Assembly: GCF_029813785.1 (NCBI RefSeq)
Contig: NZ_JARVKY010000016.1
Location: 62,001-126,000, forward strand
Direction of reading: 5' to 3'
From: Streptomyces sp. DH41
Lineage (GTDB): Bacteria; Actinomycetota; Actinomycetes; Streptomycetales; Streptomycetaceae
Length of the DNA: 64,000 nt
Position numbers and translations under genes: made by a program. Positions 1-8,031 of this stretch are shown in pieces. Under the pieces are notes generated by a model. It ran no database searches and was not told the origin of the DNA. It was given only the letters and a program-made list of their open reading frames with translations. Each line of letters starts with the position of its first letter. The stretch's first letter is position 1.

Positions 1-1
1 C

Positions 2-220
2 CTGTCCAAGATGGGCGCGGAGGCCGTCCAGGCGGTCGCCCTGCCCGACGGCCGCGCCCTGGCCTTCAAGATCGAGGACGGTGCGACGCGGGCCCTGAAC
101 CCTGTGCTGGCCCGAGCGCTGACACTGCTGGGCGTGGAGGGGCCCGTGGTCGACCGCATCGGCCGTACGCCCCTGCTGGGCGGCGGGCGCGAGGTGGGGG
201 AGATCCGGGCGGCCTTCTGA
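2..220 (+). CDS. asparaginase, C-terminal end (partial)
   Basis: Only the last 72 residues are in the window; the frame is open to the left edge. The visible part ends in GGGREVGEIRAAF, preceded by LLGVEGPVVDRIGRTP. This tail matches the asparaginase II family common in Streptomyces, which hydrolyses L-asparagine to aspartate and ammonia. The catalytic N-terminal part is outside the window, so activity cannot be judged. The next gene begins about 190 bases downstream on the same strand. Confidence 0.6.
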   Translation: MSKMGAEAVQAVALPDGRALAFKIEDGATRALNPVLARALTLLGVEGPVVDRIGRTPLLGGGREVGEIRAAF

Positions 221-406
221 GGCGCGGGGCGGGCGGTTCCCGTGGCGGGGAGGGGCGGCGGCATCCGTGGCGCGGGGGTGGCAGCTCCCCTGGTCCCCAC
301 GGCGCCGAGGCGGGCGGCCCCCACGGCGCCGGGCCGGCAGCCCACATGGCGCCGGCCCCGGCAAATCCGCGCGACGTCGGCCCGGTCGCCGACCTACCGT
401 GAGCTC

Positions 407-1699
407 ATGACCCGCCGCACCGACATCGACGTACGTCCCATCAGCGAGGCCGAGTTCGCCGACTGGCACCGCGCCCTGAACACCGGGTTCCTGATGCCGC
501 CCGCGGTCGGCGCGGAACAGTTGGAGGCCCGTCGACACCTCTTCGTGCCCGGCCGGTTGCTCGGCGCCTTCGACGATGAGCGGTGCGTGGCGACCTACCG
601 CTCCTTCGCGCAGGAGATCACGGCCGTGGGCGGTGCCCAGGTGCCCGCCGACGCGGTCTCCAACGTCACCGTCACCGCGACCCACCGCCGCCGCGGCCTG
701 CTCACCCGCATGATGGCGCAGGACCTCGCGGCGGCGAAGGAACGCGGGGATGTCGTCGCGACGCTGATCGCGGCCGAGTACCCGATCTACGGCCGGTACG
801 GCTTCGGCCCCGCCACCACCATGACGGAGTGGACGGTCGACGTGCCGCGCGCCGGCCTCGACCGGCGCTGGGCGGCCCCGGAGGCCGGCGGCCGGATCGA
901 CCTCGTGGACGGCGAGGACGTCCGCAAGCTCGGACCCGAGCTGCACGAGCGGCTGCGCCGGGCCCAGCCGGGCGCGGTCAGCCGGGCCGAGCTGTGGTGG
1001 CAGACCCGTACCGGGGTCCTGAGCGTGTACGACACCCCGTGGATCGAACCCTTCTACGCCGTGTACCGCACGGCGGACGGCGAGGTCGAGGGCATGGCCT
1101 CGTACCGGGCCGACGACCACTGGGGCGACGCCAAGCAGCCGCTGAACACGGCGACCGTCGACTGGCTGCTGGCCGTGACACCGGCCGCCGAGCGCGCCCT
1201 GTGGCACTACCTGTGCTCGATCGACTGGATCACGACGGTGAAGAGCGGCTGGCGGGCCCCCGACGACCTGCTCCCGCATCTCCTGCCGGACCCGCGCGCG
1301 GCCAGGATCACCACGCAGGCGGACTGGCTGTGGGTGCGGATCCTGGACGTCGTACGGGCGCTGGAGGCGCGGACGTACGAGGGGCAGGGATCGCTGGTGC
1401 TGGAGGTCGTGGACCGATGGGGGTCCCCCCGCTCGAGCGGAGCCGAGAGCGGGGGAGGACTCACCGGCGGTCGGTGGCGGCTGGAGGCGGGAGAGGACGG
1501 GGCGTCCTGCACGCCCACCACCGAGAGCGCCCACCTCGTGCTAGACGTGGCCGAGCTGGCGACGCTGTGGCTGGGCGACGAGTCGGCCGTACGGCTGGCC
1601 GCGCTCGGCCGGGTGGAGGAAGTACGAGCGGGCGCCGCCCGTGTGGCCGACGCCCTGCTGCGTACGTCCAGGCGGCCTTGGTGCCCGGACATGTTCTGA
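407..1699 (+). CDS. Eis-like GNAT N-acetyltransferase
   Basis: A 430-residue protein of the Eis (enhanced intracellular survival) type: two GNAT-fold regions followed by a sterol-carrier-like C-terminal domain. The acetyl-CoA signature VTVTATHRRRGLLTRMM lies near residues 90-106, followed by AEYPIYGRYGFGPAT, typical of the family. The protein ends in a phenylalanine carboxy terminus (PDMF), as Eis proteins do. Family members acetylate amines, including aminoglycosides; the substrate here is unknown. The ATG at 407 gives MTRRTDIDVRPISEAEF, where family similarity begins; a longer frame to 242 looks non-coding. A palindromic repeat is inserted in frame near the C-terminal domain (see 1418-1458). 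Confidence 0.85.
   Translation: MTRRTDIDVRPISEAEFADWHRALNTGFLMPPAVGAEQLEARRHLFVPGRLLGAFDDERCVATYRSFAQEITAVGGAQVPADAVSNVTVTATHRRRGLLTRMMAQDLAAAKERGDVVATLIAAEYPIYGRYGFGPATTMTEWTVDVPRAGLDRRWAAPEAGGRIDLVDGEDVRKLGPELHERLRRAQPGAVSRAELWWQTRTGVLSVYDTPWIEPFYAVYRTADGEVEGMASYRADDHWGDAKQPLNTATVDWLLAVTPAAERALWHYLCSIDWITTVKSGWRAPDDLLPHLLPDPRAARITTQADWLWVRILDVVRALEARTYEGQGSLVLEVVDRWGSPRSSGAESGGGLTGGRWRLEAGEDGASCTPTTESAHLVLDVAELATLWLGDESAVRLAALGRVEEVRAGAARVADALLRTSRRPWCPDMF
1418..1458. repeat. in-frame palindromic repeat inside the eis-like gene
   Basis: CCCCCGCTC (1426-1434) is the reverse complement of GAGCGGGGG (1447-1455), flanked by GGGGG-type sequence. It encodes GSPRSSGAESGGG, a Ser/Gly-rich insertion in the acetyltransferase. 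Elements of this type (GGGGGTCCCCC...GAGCGGGGG) are dispersed in Streptomyces genomes; a related copy lies in ispD. Confidence 0.7.
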
Positions 1700-2078
1700 G
1701 GCGACTCCCTTCTGCCGGTGACGGGTGGGTGTGCGCATCCGTAGCGCGTGCTCTTCGGTTGTGGTTGTCGTCCCGTTGTTCAGTTGTGGTTGTGCCTGTC
1801 GTGCCTGTTGTGCCTGTCGTGCTCGTCGTGCGTGGTGCTGACTGACTGTCCGGGCTCCCGGCTCCCCTCCGGAAGGGGGCCCGGACAGCAGTACGTCGGT
1901 TCAGCCGGACCGGGCGAGCGGCATGGTGGCCCCGTCCGGCACCGTGTTGGCCAACCTCCAAGTGCTACGACCACGTTGTCCAAGTTGGCTGCCAACTTCA
2001 CTGTATTTATCTCCGCTTGGAAGCGGCTCATAACCACCTTCGCGCGAACTGCCCGAAGATGGCGGGAAGTTGTAGTGT
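1700..2078. other. intergenic region with T/G-rich simple repeat
   Basis: About 380 bases without a convincing gene. Positions 1755-1842 are an imperfect tandem repeat of a TGTCGTGCC-type unit, unusually T-rich for this genome. Downstream it holds the operator at 1983-1997 and several further TTGG/CCAA half-sites (for example around 1950-1965) upstream of the GntR gene. Confidence 0.6.
1983..1997. promoter_or_regulatory. palindromic operator upstream of GntR regulator 1
   Basis: AGTTGGCTGCCAACT is a perfect 7-1-7 inverted repeat. A near-identical site (3265-3279) lies upstream of the paralogous regulator at the same distance: the site begins 102 bases before the proposed GTG start in both cases. 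Autoregulation or cross-regulation by the paralogues is an inference. Confidence 0.7.
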
Positions 2079-2084
2079 TTGGTC

Positions 2085-3014
2085 GTGGAGCAGGAACATG
2101 CCCCCGTCAACGGGCGGAAGAGACCGCAGCGGCCACGGAGAACACATCGTGAGGTGGCCGACGAGCTGCGCGCCCGGATCCGGACCGGCCGGCTGCAGCC
2201 GGGCCAGCGCATGCCCACGCAGGCGCAGTTGGCCGAGGAGTTCGAGGTGGAGCGCGGTGCCGTCCGCCAGGCCCTGCGCATCCTGCAGTCGGAGCGGCTG
2301 CTCACCAACGTGTCCAAGGGGAGTCCCGCGACCGTCGCCCCCGACCTCCACGCCGGCCTGACCGGGCCCGGGGCGCCGCCGATGCCGACCACGGTCTCCC
2401 TCGCCCCCCGGATCGCCGAGGCCTTCGCCGCCCCGCACGTCGAGATCGACGCCCTGTGCCTGACCTCGGTCTCCCTCACCCTCGCCATCGGCGAATCGCT
2501 GCGACAGATCCACGCGGGGCGACGGAAACCGGCCAAGATCGACGTACGGGTCCTGCTGCCGAGCCGGAACATCGACCTGGCCTTCCCCGTGGCGGTGGCC
2601 GGCAGCGGGGCCGGAGGCGAAACCGGTCGCGGGGCTGGTGACCCCGTGCACGAACGGTGGTTGGCCATGCGCAACGCCCAGGGCCAGGTACTCCGGCACA
2701 ACCTGCTGGCCCTGCGGGCCACGCACGGCATCGACGTGCGCGTCTCCTTCCGTGCGCTGCCCTTCACGCCGCCCGTGAAGCTGTACGTGCTCAACGGCAC
2801 GGAGGCCCTCTTCGCGTACTACACCCTCAGCCGCCGCGAGCAGGAGATCGATCGCGAGCCGATGGAGATGTACGACGCGGAGGGCATCCGCTCGACGCTG
2901 TTCGCCTTCGGGCAGGGCGGTGGCCTGCGCGACGGGACGTTCGTGGAGCAGTCGCGGCTGTGGTTCGACGCCCTGTGGGAGACGATCAGCTCGGAGCTGC
3001 TGCTCACCGCGTGA
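2085..3014 (+). CDS. GntR-family transcriptional regulator 1
   Basis: A 309-residue regulator. The N-terminal winged helix spans roughly residues 20-85 (HREVADELRARIRTGRLQPG, then QLAEEFEVERGAVRQALRIL), diagnostic of GntR DNA-binding domains. The C-terminal part is shared with the paralogue at 3367 (CHTS/CLTS, LMPSRNIELAFP-type, WFDALWETI near the end); I recognise neither FCD nor UTRA there, so the ligand is unknown. The start is taken as GTG 2085, with TAGTGT at 2073-2078 six bases upstream, suggesting a leaderless mRNA; TTG 2079 is in frame. The shared segment AGTTGTAGnGTTTGGTCGTG precedes both paralogues. Confidence 0.8.
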   Translation: MEQEHAPVNGRKRPQRPRRTHREVADELRARIRTGRLQPGQRMPTQAQLAEEFEVERGAVRQALRILQSERLLTNVSKGSPATVAPDLHAGLTGPGAPPMPTTVSLAPRIAEAFAAPHVEIDALCLTSVSLTLAIGESLRQIHAGRRKPAKIDVRVLLPSRNIDLAFPVAVAGSGAGGETGRGAGDPVHERWLAMRNAQGQVLRHNLLALRATHGIDVRVSFRALPFTPPVKLYVLNGTEALFAYYTLSRREQEIDREPMEMYDAEGIRSTLFAFGQGGGLRDGTFVEQSRLWFDALWETISSELLLTA

Positions 3015-3025
3015 TCACCTCCCGG

Positions 3026-3214
3026 TCACAGCGCCGGGCCCGCGACCAGGAGGGCCAGCACCACCGCTCCGGCGGAGCTGACGGACGGGCTCTTGGCCTT
3101 GACGCCCACGGTGAGCAGGAGCAGACCGACGAGGCCGGTGGCGCCGTACTTCCACTGGACGAACTGCTCGAAGGTGACGACGAGGACCGCGGAGACGAAA
3201 GCGAGGACGGGCAT
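3026..3214 (-). CDS. small membrane protein
   Basis: A 62-residue protein starting MPVLAFVSAVLVVTFEQFVQ, with two or three hydrophobic segments (about residues 1-14, 23-35 and 44-61) separated by KYG and KAKSPS. A GAAGGGGG ribosome-binding site sits six bases before the ATG. It lies between the two GntR paralogues, convergent with the first and divergent from the second, so the operator at 3265-3279 could also control it. Function unknown. Confidence 0.6.
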   Translation of the reverse strand: MPVLAFVSAVLVVTFEQFVQWKYGATGLVGLLLLTVGVKAKSPSVSSAGAVVLALLVAGPAL

Positions 3215-3264
3215 GGTCTTTCCCCCTTCGGAAGTCTGGACAGGAACTTCCGCCAACTAGACCA

Positions 3265-3279
3265 AGTTGGCAACCAACT
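3265..3279. promoter_or_regulatory. palindromic operator upstream of GntR regulator 2
   Basis: AGTTGG-CAA-CCAACT is a 6-3-6 inverted repeat matching the site at 1983-1997. Extra half-sites flank it (CCAACT at 3253-3258 and AGGTTGTCC at 3286-3294). It lies between the divergent small membrane gene and the regulator at 3367. Confidence 0.7.
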
Positions 3280-3354
3280 CTGAGTAGGTTGTCCCCACTT
3301 GGCTACTACCTATAAACAAGTTTCAAACAACTCCCCGTAGGCAGGTCGAAGTTG

Positions 3355-3360
3355 TAGCGT
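3355..3360 (+). promoter_or_regulatory. -10 box of GntR regulator 2, leaderless geometry
   Basis: TAGCGT ends six bases before GTG 3367, exactly as TAGTGT (2073-2078) does before GTG 2085. No good -35 hexamer is visible at 16-18 bases, which fits a weak or activated promoter. Confidence 0.5.
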
Positions 3361-3366
3361 TTGGTC

Positions 3367-4236
3367 GTGACTCAGGAGAACGTGTCCGTGAACGGCAACA
3401 GAAGGCTCTCGTCCCAGGAGATCGCCGACATCCTGCGCGAACGGATCCGCGGGGGAGACCTCAGGGCCGGCGACCGCCTGCCCACCCAGGCCGAGTTGGC
3501 CGAGGAGTTCGCGGTGGAGCGCGGCACTGTCCGCCAGGCCCTGCGGGCACTCCAGGAGGACGGCCTGCTCACCAACGTCAGCAAGGGCAGCCCGCCCCGC
3601 ATCGCCGAGCCCGCCACGCCCCGGGGCGAGCCCCAGCCGACGATGGTGGCGCTCGGGCCGCGGCTGTCGGAGGCGTTCTCGGCACCGCGGGTGCGGGTCG
3701 ACGTCGTGTGCCACACCTCGGAGACGTTGATGCTGGCCCTCAGCGAGCCGCTCCGCCTGATCCACGAGGGGCGCATCCGCCCGGAGTCCATCGACTTCCG
3801 CGTCCTGATGCCGTCGAGGAACATCGAACTGGCCTTCCCCGTCCTGGTCGCGGACGAGGAGGACGACCCGGTCCACCAGCGCTGGCTCCAGATGCGCAAC
3901 GCCCAGGCCCGGGTGCTCCAGCACAACCTGCACGCCGTGCGCTCCACCCACGGCGTCGACGTGCGCGTCGCCTTCCGCGCGCTGCCCTTCACCCCGCCGA
4001 CGAAGCTCTACCTGCTGGGCGGCGAGGAGGTCCTCTTCGGCTACTACATGCTCACCCGGCGCGAGGAGGAGTACGAGAGCCGGACGCTGGAGATGTACGA
4101 CGCCCTCGGCTCCCAGTCGCTGCTGTTCTCCTTCCTGAAGCGGGCGGGCCACCGGGACGCGGTGTTCGTGGAGGAATCGCAGAAGTGGTTCGACGCCCTC
4201 TGGGAAACCATCACCTCGGACATGACACTCTCCTAG
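3367..4236 (+). CDS. GntR-family transcriptional regulator 2
   Basis: A 289-residue paralogue of the regulator at 2085, with an N-terminal GntR winged helix (SSQEIADILRERIRGGDLRAG; QAELAEEFAVERGTVRQALRAL). It shares the same C-terminal domain containing MPSRNIELAFPVLVADE, RALPFTPPTKLYLL and EESQKWFDALWETI. The stop codon overlaps the start of the following HAD gene by one base (TAGTG), so the two are probably co-translated and the HAD enzyme may make or remove the regulator's signal. Start chosen by analogy with its paralogue; TTG 3361 is the alternative. Confidence 0.8.
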   Translation: MTQENVSVNGNRRLSSQEIADILRERIRGGDLRAGDRLPTQAELAEEFAVERGTVRQALRALQEDGLLTNVSKGSPPRIAEPATPRGEPQPTMVALGPRLSEAFSAPRVRVDVVCHTSETLMLALSEPLRLIHEGRIRPESIDFRVLMPSRNIELAFPVLVADEEDDPVHQRWLQMRNAQARVLQHNLHAVRSTHGVDVRVAFRALPFTPPTKLYLLGGEEVLFGYYMLTRREEEYESRTLEMYDALGSQSLLFSFLKRAGHRDAVFVEESQKWFDALWETITSDMTLS

Positions 4237-4991
4237 TGACTTCTGATGCGACGCGGACCGGGCCGGTGGCGGCGGACACGGAGAAGGCGGGCCCCGAAAG
4301 GCTGGCACGGCTGCTCGACGACGCCCGTTTCGTGCTCTGGGACTTCGACGGGCCGGTCTGCCGCCTGTTCGCCGGGCACAGCGCGGAACGGGTGGCGGCC
4401 GACCTCGTCGACTGGCTGGAGGGGCGCGGACTGCGCGGGCTGCTGACGGAGACGGAGCGGGAGTCCCCTGACCCCCACGCGGTGCTGCGCGCCGTCGACC
4501 GCCGGCACCCCCGCAGCGACCTGGTCGAAGAGCTGGAGGAGCGGCTCACCCAGGAGGAGCTCCGGGCGACCGCCTCCGCCATGCCGACCGCGTACGCCGA
4601 CCCGCTGATCCGGACATGGACGGCGGTGGGGGTGCGACTGGCCGTCGCCACGAACAACTCGCCCCGCGTCGTACGCACGTACCTGACCGGCCGGAGTCTG
4701 CTGGCGTGCTTCACCCCGCACATCTACGGCCGTACCCAGGAACTCCGGCTGCTGAAGCCCGACCCGCACACGCTCGTCCGCGCCCTCAGCGCCATGGGGG
4801 CCGCCCCGTCCGCCTCGCTGTTCATCGGTGACTCCCCCTCCGACTGCCAGGCGGCCCGGCGTGCCCGGGTCCCCTTCCTCGGCTACGCCCGCGACGACCG
4901 CAAGGCGAAACTCCTCAGGGACGAGGGCGCCGACACCGTCGTCGACTCCTTCGAGCCGCTGGTACGCCTGCTGCGCGGCCGGGGCCGGTAG
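4236..4991 (+). CDS. HAD-family hydrolase coupled to GntR regulator
   Basis: A 251-residue haloacid-dehalogenase superfamily phosphatase. Motif I is LWDFDGPV near residue 33 (nucleophile and acid Asp), motif II is the Asn-Ser in ATNNS near 137, motif III is the Lys in LLKPDP near 172, and motif IV is GDSPSDC near 196. A helical cap lies between motifs I and II. The usual third residue after DxD is changed (DFDGP rather than DxDGT), seen in some phosphatases. The start overlaps the regulator's stop by one base. The natural substrate cannot be read from the sequence. Confidence 0.8.
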   Translation: MTSDATRTGPVAADTEKAGPERLARLLDDARFVLWDFDGPVCRLFAGHSAERVAADLVDWLEGRGLRGLLTETERESPDPHAVLRAVDRRHPRSDLVEELEERLTQEELRATASAMPTAYADPLIRTWTAVGVRLAVATNNSPRVVRTYLTGRSLLACFTPHIYGRTQELRLLKPDPHTLVRALSAMGAAPSASLFIGDSPSDCQAARRARVPFLGYARDDRKAKLLRDEGADTVVDSFEPLVRLLRGRGR

Positions 4992-5053
4992 ACCGGCGAG
5001 GGCCGGCGCCGGGCGCGGAGGCGGGGCACGGGGGCCGGGCGCGGCCGGGGTCG

Positions 5054-5111
5054 CATGGAGCCGGACCGGGTGGCCAGGGAGCCGGACCGGTTGTCATGGA
5101 GCCGGACCGGG
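5054..5111. repeat. short direct repeats between HAD and kinase genes
   Basis: Three copies of GGAGCCGGACCGG (near 5057-5069, 5078-5090 and 5098-5110), the outer two preceded by CAT. They lie in the 180-base gap before the leaderless gene at 5176. Role unknown. Confidence 0.6.
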
Positions 5112-5175
5112 TGCTCTCGCGGACACCTGGTCCGCCCGGTCATGTGTAACGGGCCACAGGCGCTACTCTCCGGCC

Positions 5176-6333
5176 ATGCACCGTCTGCCACACCGAGCGC
5201 GTAAGGCGCTCGTGCACCGCCTGGTGGAGTCGCTGAGACTCCGTGGCAGGGGCGAGGTGCTGCGGGGGCACCACAACATCAACTACGTCCGGCGCTCTGG
5301 CCCGGTGCTGGCGTTGCTGCTGGGCGCGGTTCCGTTCACCCGGTTCAAGTACCGCGTTCCGCTGCGGACGGTCGAGGTGGTGCCCCGGATCTGGCCGCGG
5401 GAGGCGGAGGTGCTCGGCGTCGTCCGCCGGTACCTGCGCGAGGTACCGCCGTGCCTCGCCGACCTCGAGGACGGCTCCGTGCACGGGTACCGGATGGGCC
5501 GGGCGCTCAGTGACAGCGCTCCGGCCGGGGCCGTGGGCGACGAACTCATGCGCTCGTTCGCGTCCTTCTTCGTCCGGACCGCGCGTGTCCCCGTCGCGGA
5601 ACTGCCGGCCCGCCCCGAGGGCTGGCCCGAGGACGGCGACACCCAGGGGTTCCTGGCCTGGCTCGTCCGCTTCACGCAGGAGCGGGTGCACGCGCCGAAC
5701 CGGGGCCGCTTCGGCGCGCTCTTCGACGCCGTCGGCATCCCGGAGGACGCCATGGCGCGTTTCGCCGCCCGTCACGGCTGCCGGACGTCGCGTCCGTTCA
5801 GGCTGCTCCACACGGACGTCCACCGGGCCAACGTCGTCGTACGGGGCAAACGGCTCGTGGTGATCGACTGGGAGCTGGCGATGCTCGGCGACCCCCTGCA
5901 CGACCTCGCGACCCACCTCGTGCGGATGGCGTACGGGAAGGAGGAGCAGGGGCGCATGACGGAGCTGTGGACCGAGGCCATGCAGGCCGCCGGCTTCACC
6001 GCCCTGACCGCCGGGCTGCACGACGACCTCCCCGCCTATGTCGCGTTCGAGTACGCGCAGTCGGTGTTCCCGGACGTCATGCGTGCGGCGATCGACCTCC
6101 CCGAGGACGCGGGCACGGAACACTTCCACACCGCCGCCGACCGGGTCGAGCGTGCGATACGACGGGCCCGCGAGCCACTTCGCCTGGTCGACGTCCCGGG
6201 CCGCGAGCAGGTCGTGGAGGCCCTGCGTGACTGGCACAGCACGCAGGACCAAGGCACCACCACCCTCTTCCCGCCCGCCCCGGCACGGGGCACCTCGAAG
6301 CCGGTCTCCGCGCGCCACGGGGGCGGTGCGTAG
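5176..6333 (+). CDS. aminoglycoside phosphotransferase/choline kinase-fold protein
   Basis: A 385-residue protein of the phosphotransferase (APH) fold. The catalytic loop is HTDVHRANVVV near residues 213-223 (Asp and Asn of the HxDxxxxN motif), followed by the metal-binding Asp in LVVIDWELAMLGDPLHDLA. The N-terminal lobe carries NINYVRR and LRTVEVVPR, which could replace the usual Lys region. It probably phosphorylates a small hydroxylated molecule; the substrate is unknown. The ATG has no ribosome-binding site, but TACTCT (5164-5169) ends six bases before it, indicating a leaderless transcript. Confidence 0.75.
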   Translation: MHRLPHRARKALVHRLVESLRLRGRGEVLRGHHNINYVRRSGPVLALLLGAVPFTRFKYRVPLRTVEVVPRIWPREAEVLGVVRRYLREVPPCLADLEDGSVHGYRMGRALSDSAPAGAVGDELMRSFASFFVRTARVPVAELPARPEGWPEDGDTQGFLAWLVRFTQERVHAPNRGRFGALFDAVGIPEDAMARFAARHGCRTSRPFRLLHTDVHRANVVVRGKRLVVIDWELAMLGDPLHDLATHLVRMAYGKEEQGRMTELWTEAMQAAGFTALTAGLHDDLPAYVAFEYAQSVFPDVMRAAIDLPEDAGTEHFHTAADRVERAIRRAREPLRLVDVPGREQVVEALRDWHSTQDQGTTTLFPPAPARGTSKPVSARHGGGA

Positions 6334-6343
6334 GCTCGGCACC

Positions 6344-6559
6344 ATGAGCGCCCCCGGCCTGCGTGAGCGCAAGAAGCAGCGGACGATCCAGTTGCTGTCG
6401 GACACCGCCGTCGGGCTCTTCGTGGAGAAGGGATTCGACGCGGTGTCCGTCGCGGAGGCGGAGGGGCTCGGCGGGCGGGGCCTGCACCGGCTGTACGTGG
6501 TGCTCACCCGCGCGGTGTCCCGGCTGGACGTGGTGCACGGGCGGCCCCTGCCGTTCTGA
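6344..6559 (+). pseudogene. truncated TetR-family regulator
   Basis: Seventy-one residues begin like a TetR DNA-binding domain (LRERKKQRTIQLLSDTAVGLFVEKGFDAV), then lose the recognition helix: VSVAEAEGLGGRGLHRLYVV replaces the usual VAEIAEAAGVSxxTFYxYF. The frame ends without a ligand-binding domain. TAGGCT seven bases before the ATG resembles a leaderless -10 box, so it may still be transcribed. Most likely a decayed remnant. Confidence 0.6.
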
Positions 6560-6574
6560 CCGTCTCGCCGCGGG

Positions 6575-7474
6575 TCAGCGCCGGCCGATCACCTCGGCGA
6601 CCCGGGTGAACCCGTCCGTGCCGTGTCCGAGCGCGATGACCCGCCGGGCCTGCCCCTCGATCACGCGCATCACGCTCGCGTCGATGCCGTGCGCCTCGGA
6701 GGCGTGCACGACGTGGGCCATCGTGGAGGCGGCGGAGGTGATCGGGTTCAGCTCGCCCGAGTAGGTGCCGGCGTCGGTGTCGGCGGCGAACTCGGTGAAC
6801 AGCGGCGGCAGGATCGCGGCGATGCCCTGGGCGAAGGGGGCGAGTTCCGTGGCGGTGACGCCCTCCGCGCGGGCCACGGCGAGGGCGTGGGTGTAGCCCG
6901 CCATCGCCGTCCAGAAGATGTCGAGGAGCGCGATGTCGTAGGCGGCGGCCCGTCCGGCGTCCTCGCCCAGGTGGGTGTGGGTGCCGCCGAGCGCCGCGAG
7001 CACGGGCCGGTGTTCCCGGTACAGCTCCTCGGGGCCGCTGTGCAGGAACACCGCGTCGTCCGTGCCGATGGTCGGCGTCGGGGTCATGATCGCGCCGTCC
7101 AGGTAGCGGACGCCGTGCCGGCCGGCCCACTCGGCCGTGTCCCGGGCGCGCTCGGGGGTGTCGGCGCTGAGGTTCACGACGGTGCGGCCCTTGAGGGCGG
7201 CGGTGACGGCGTCCTGGCGCAGTACGGCGTCCGAGGCGTCGTAGTTGACGACGCAGACGACGGTCAGCGGGGAGGCGGCGACCGCCTCCTCGGCCGACGC
7301 CGCCGCGACCGCGCCCCGGGCGACGAGGTCGCCGTCCCGGCCCGGGGTGCGGTTCCAGACGGTGGTGCGCAGCCCGGCGTCCAGGAACGCGGCGGCCAGG
7401 GCCCGGCCCATCGGGCCGAGCCCGAGAACGGTGACGGCGGCGGTGGACGGAGACTGGCCGGTGTGCACGGACAT
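6575..7474 (-). CDS. NAD(P)-binding oxidoreductase, imine reductase-like
   Basis: A 299-residue protein with an N-terminal Rossmann fold (VTVLGLGPMGRALAAAF; NRTPGR for NADP preference) and a C-terminal helical dimerisation domain. The layout is that of the beta-hydroxyacid dehydrogenase/imine reductase group. The catalytic Lys of hydroxyacid dehydrogenases is not visible in the corresponding helix (DAGRAAAYDIALLDIFWTA), which favours the imine-reductase branch over 3-hydroxyisobutyrate dehydrogenase. A GGGAG site precedes the ATG. It is divergently transcribed from an HxlR regulator 62 bases away. Confidence 0.75.
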   Translation of the reverse strand: MSVHTGQSPSTAAVTVLGLGPMGRALAAAFLDAGLRTTVWNRTPGRDGDLVARGAVAAASAEEAVAASPLTVVCVVNYDASDAVLRQDAVTAALKGRTVVNLSADTPERARDTAEWAGRHGVRYLDGAIMTPTPTIGTDDAVFLHSGPEELYREHRPVLAALGGTHTHLGEDAGRAAAYDIALLDIFWTAMAGYTHALAVARAEGVTATELAPFAQGIAAILPPLFTEFAADTDAGTYSGELNPITSAASTMAHVVHASEAHGIDASVMRVIEGQARRVIALGHGTDGFTRVAEVIGRR

Positions 7475-7502
7475 GCTTCAACTCCCGTAACGTAAAGACT
7501 GG

Positions 7503-7513
7503 TTGTCGGACAA
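7503..7513. promoter_or_regulatory. candidate HxlR operator
   Basis: TTGTC-G-GACAA is a perfect 5-1-5 palindrome in the 62-base gap between the divergent oxidoreductase and HxlR genes. HxlR regulators usually bind such divergent intergenic sites; binding here is inferred. Confidence 0.5.
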
Positions 7514-7536
7514 TCGCTGATGAAAAGGGGCACGGC

Positions 7537-7896
7537 ATGGCGCACCGACGTCACGATCCGAACGTCTGCGGAGTGACCGCCGCGATCGCCGTGATCGAGG
7601 GCAAGTGGAAGACCACGCTGCTGTGGCTGCTGGAGTCCGGCCCGCACCGGCCGGCCGAACTGCGCCGACGGGTGCCCGGCCTCACCGAGAAGGTGCTGAC
7701 CCAGGCGCTGCGTGAGATGGAGGCGGACGGCCTGGTGGACCGGCGGGTCTACGACGTGCTTCCGCCGAAGACCGAGTACTCCCTGACCGCGTTCGGCCGC
7801 GATCTCGCCGAGGCCCTCTCCCCCCTTTCCGACTGGGGCCACCGGCGCCTGGACAGGCTGGCCGGGCCGGAGGCCGTCACTCGCGCGGCCTCCTGA
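7537..7896 (+). CDS. HxlR-family transcriptional regulator
   Basis: A 119-residue winged-helix protein with all HxlR hallmarks: the N-terminal Cys (DPNVCGVTAAIAVIEGKWKTTLLWLL), FxELRRRVPGL-like helix, TEKVLTQALREMEADGLVDR recognition region, and the beta-wing PPKTEYSLTAFG. A GAAAAGGGG ribosome-binding site precedes the ATG. HxlR proteins respond to aldehydes or redox state, often through the N-terminal Cys. The divergent imine-reductase-like gene is the likely target. Confidence 0.88.
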   Translation: MAHRRHDPNVCGVTAAIAVIEGKWKTTLLWLLESGPHRPAELRRRVPGLTEKVLTQALREMEADGLVDRRVYDVLPPKTEYSLTAFGRDLAEALSPLSDWGHRRLDRLAGPEAVTRAAS

Positions 7897-7978
7897 CGTT
7901 CACCCACCCCCTCAGCTTCGGCCGCGCGCCGCGCGCTGCCAAGTACGCACAAAAAAGTGGGTGTGGTCCGGAAGGCGC

Positions 7979-8006
7979 ACTATTGCAAGCAGGCGCTTGC
8001 AATAGT
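7979..8006. promoter_or_regulatory. 12-4-12 inverted repeat upstream of the xre gene
   Basis: The left arm ACTATTGCAAGC (7979-7990) is the exact reverse complement of 7995-8006, with AGGC between. It begins about 50 bases before the ATG at 8032 and lies over the expected promoter. It is most simply an autoregulatory operator of the XRE protein. Confidence 0.75.
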
Positions 8007-8031
8007 TAGCGCTCTGGTGCATCGTGGAGGC

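Noticed and set aside
5052..5112. Operator array upstream of the phosphotransferase gene
   Set aside because: The GGAGCCGGACCGG repeats are 50 or more bases upstream of the -10 box, are not palindromic, and look like simple spacer expansion.
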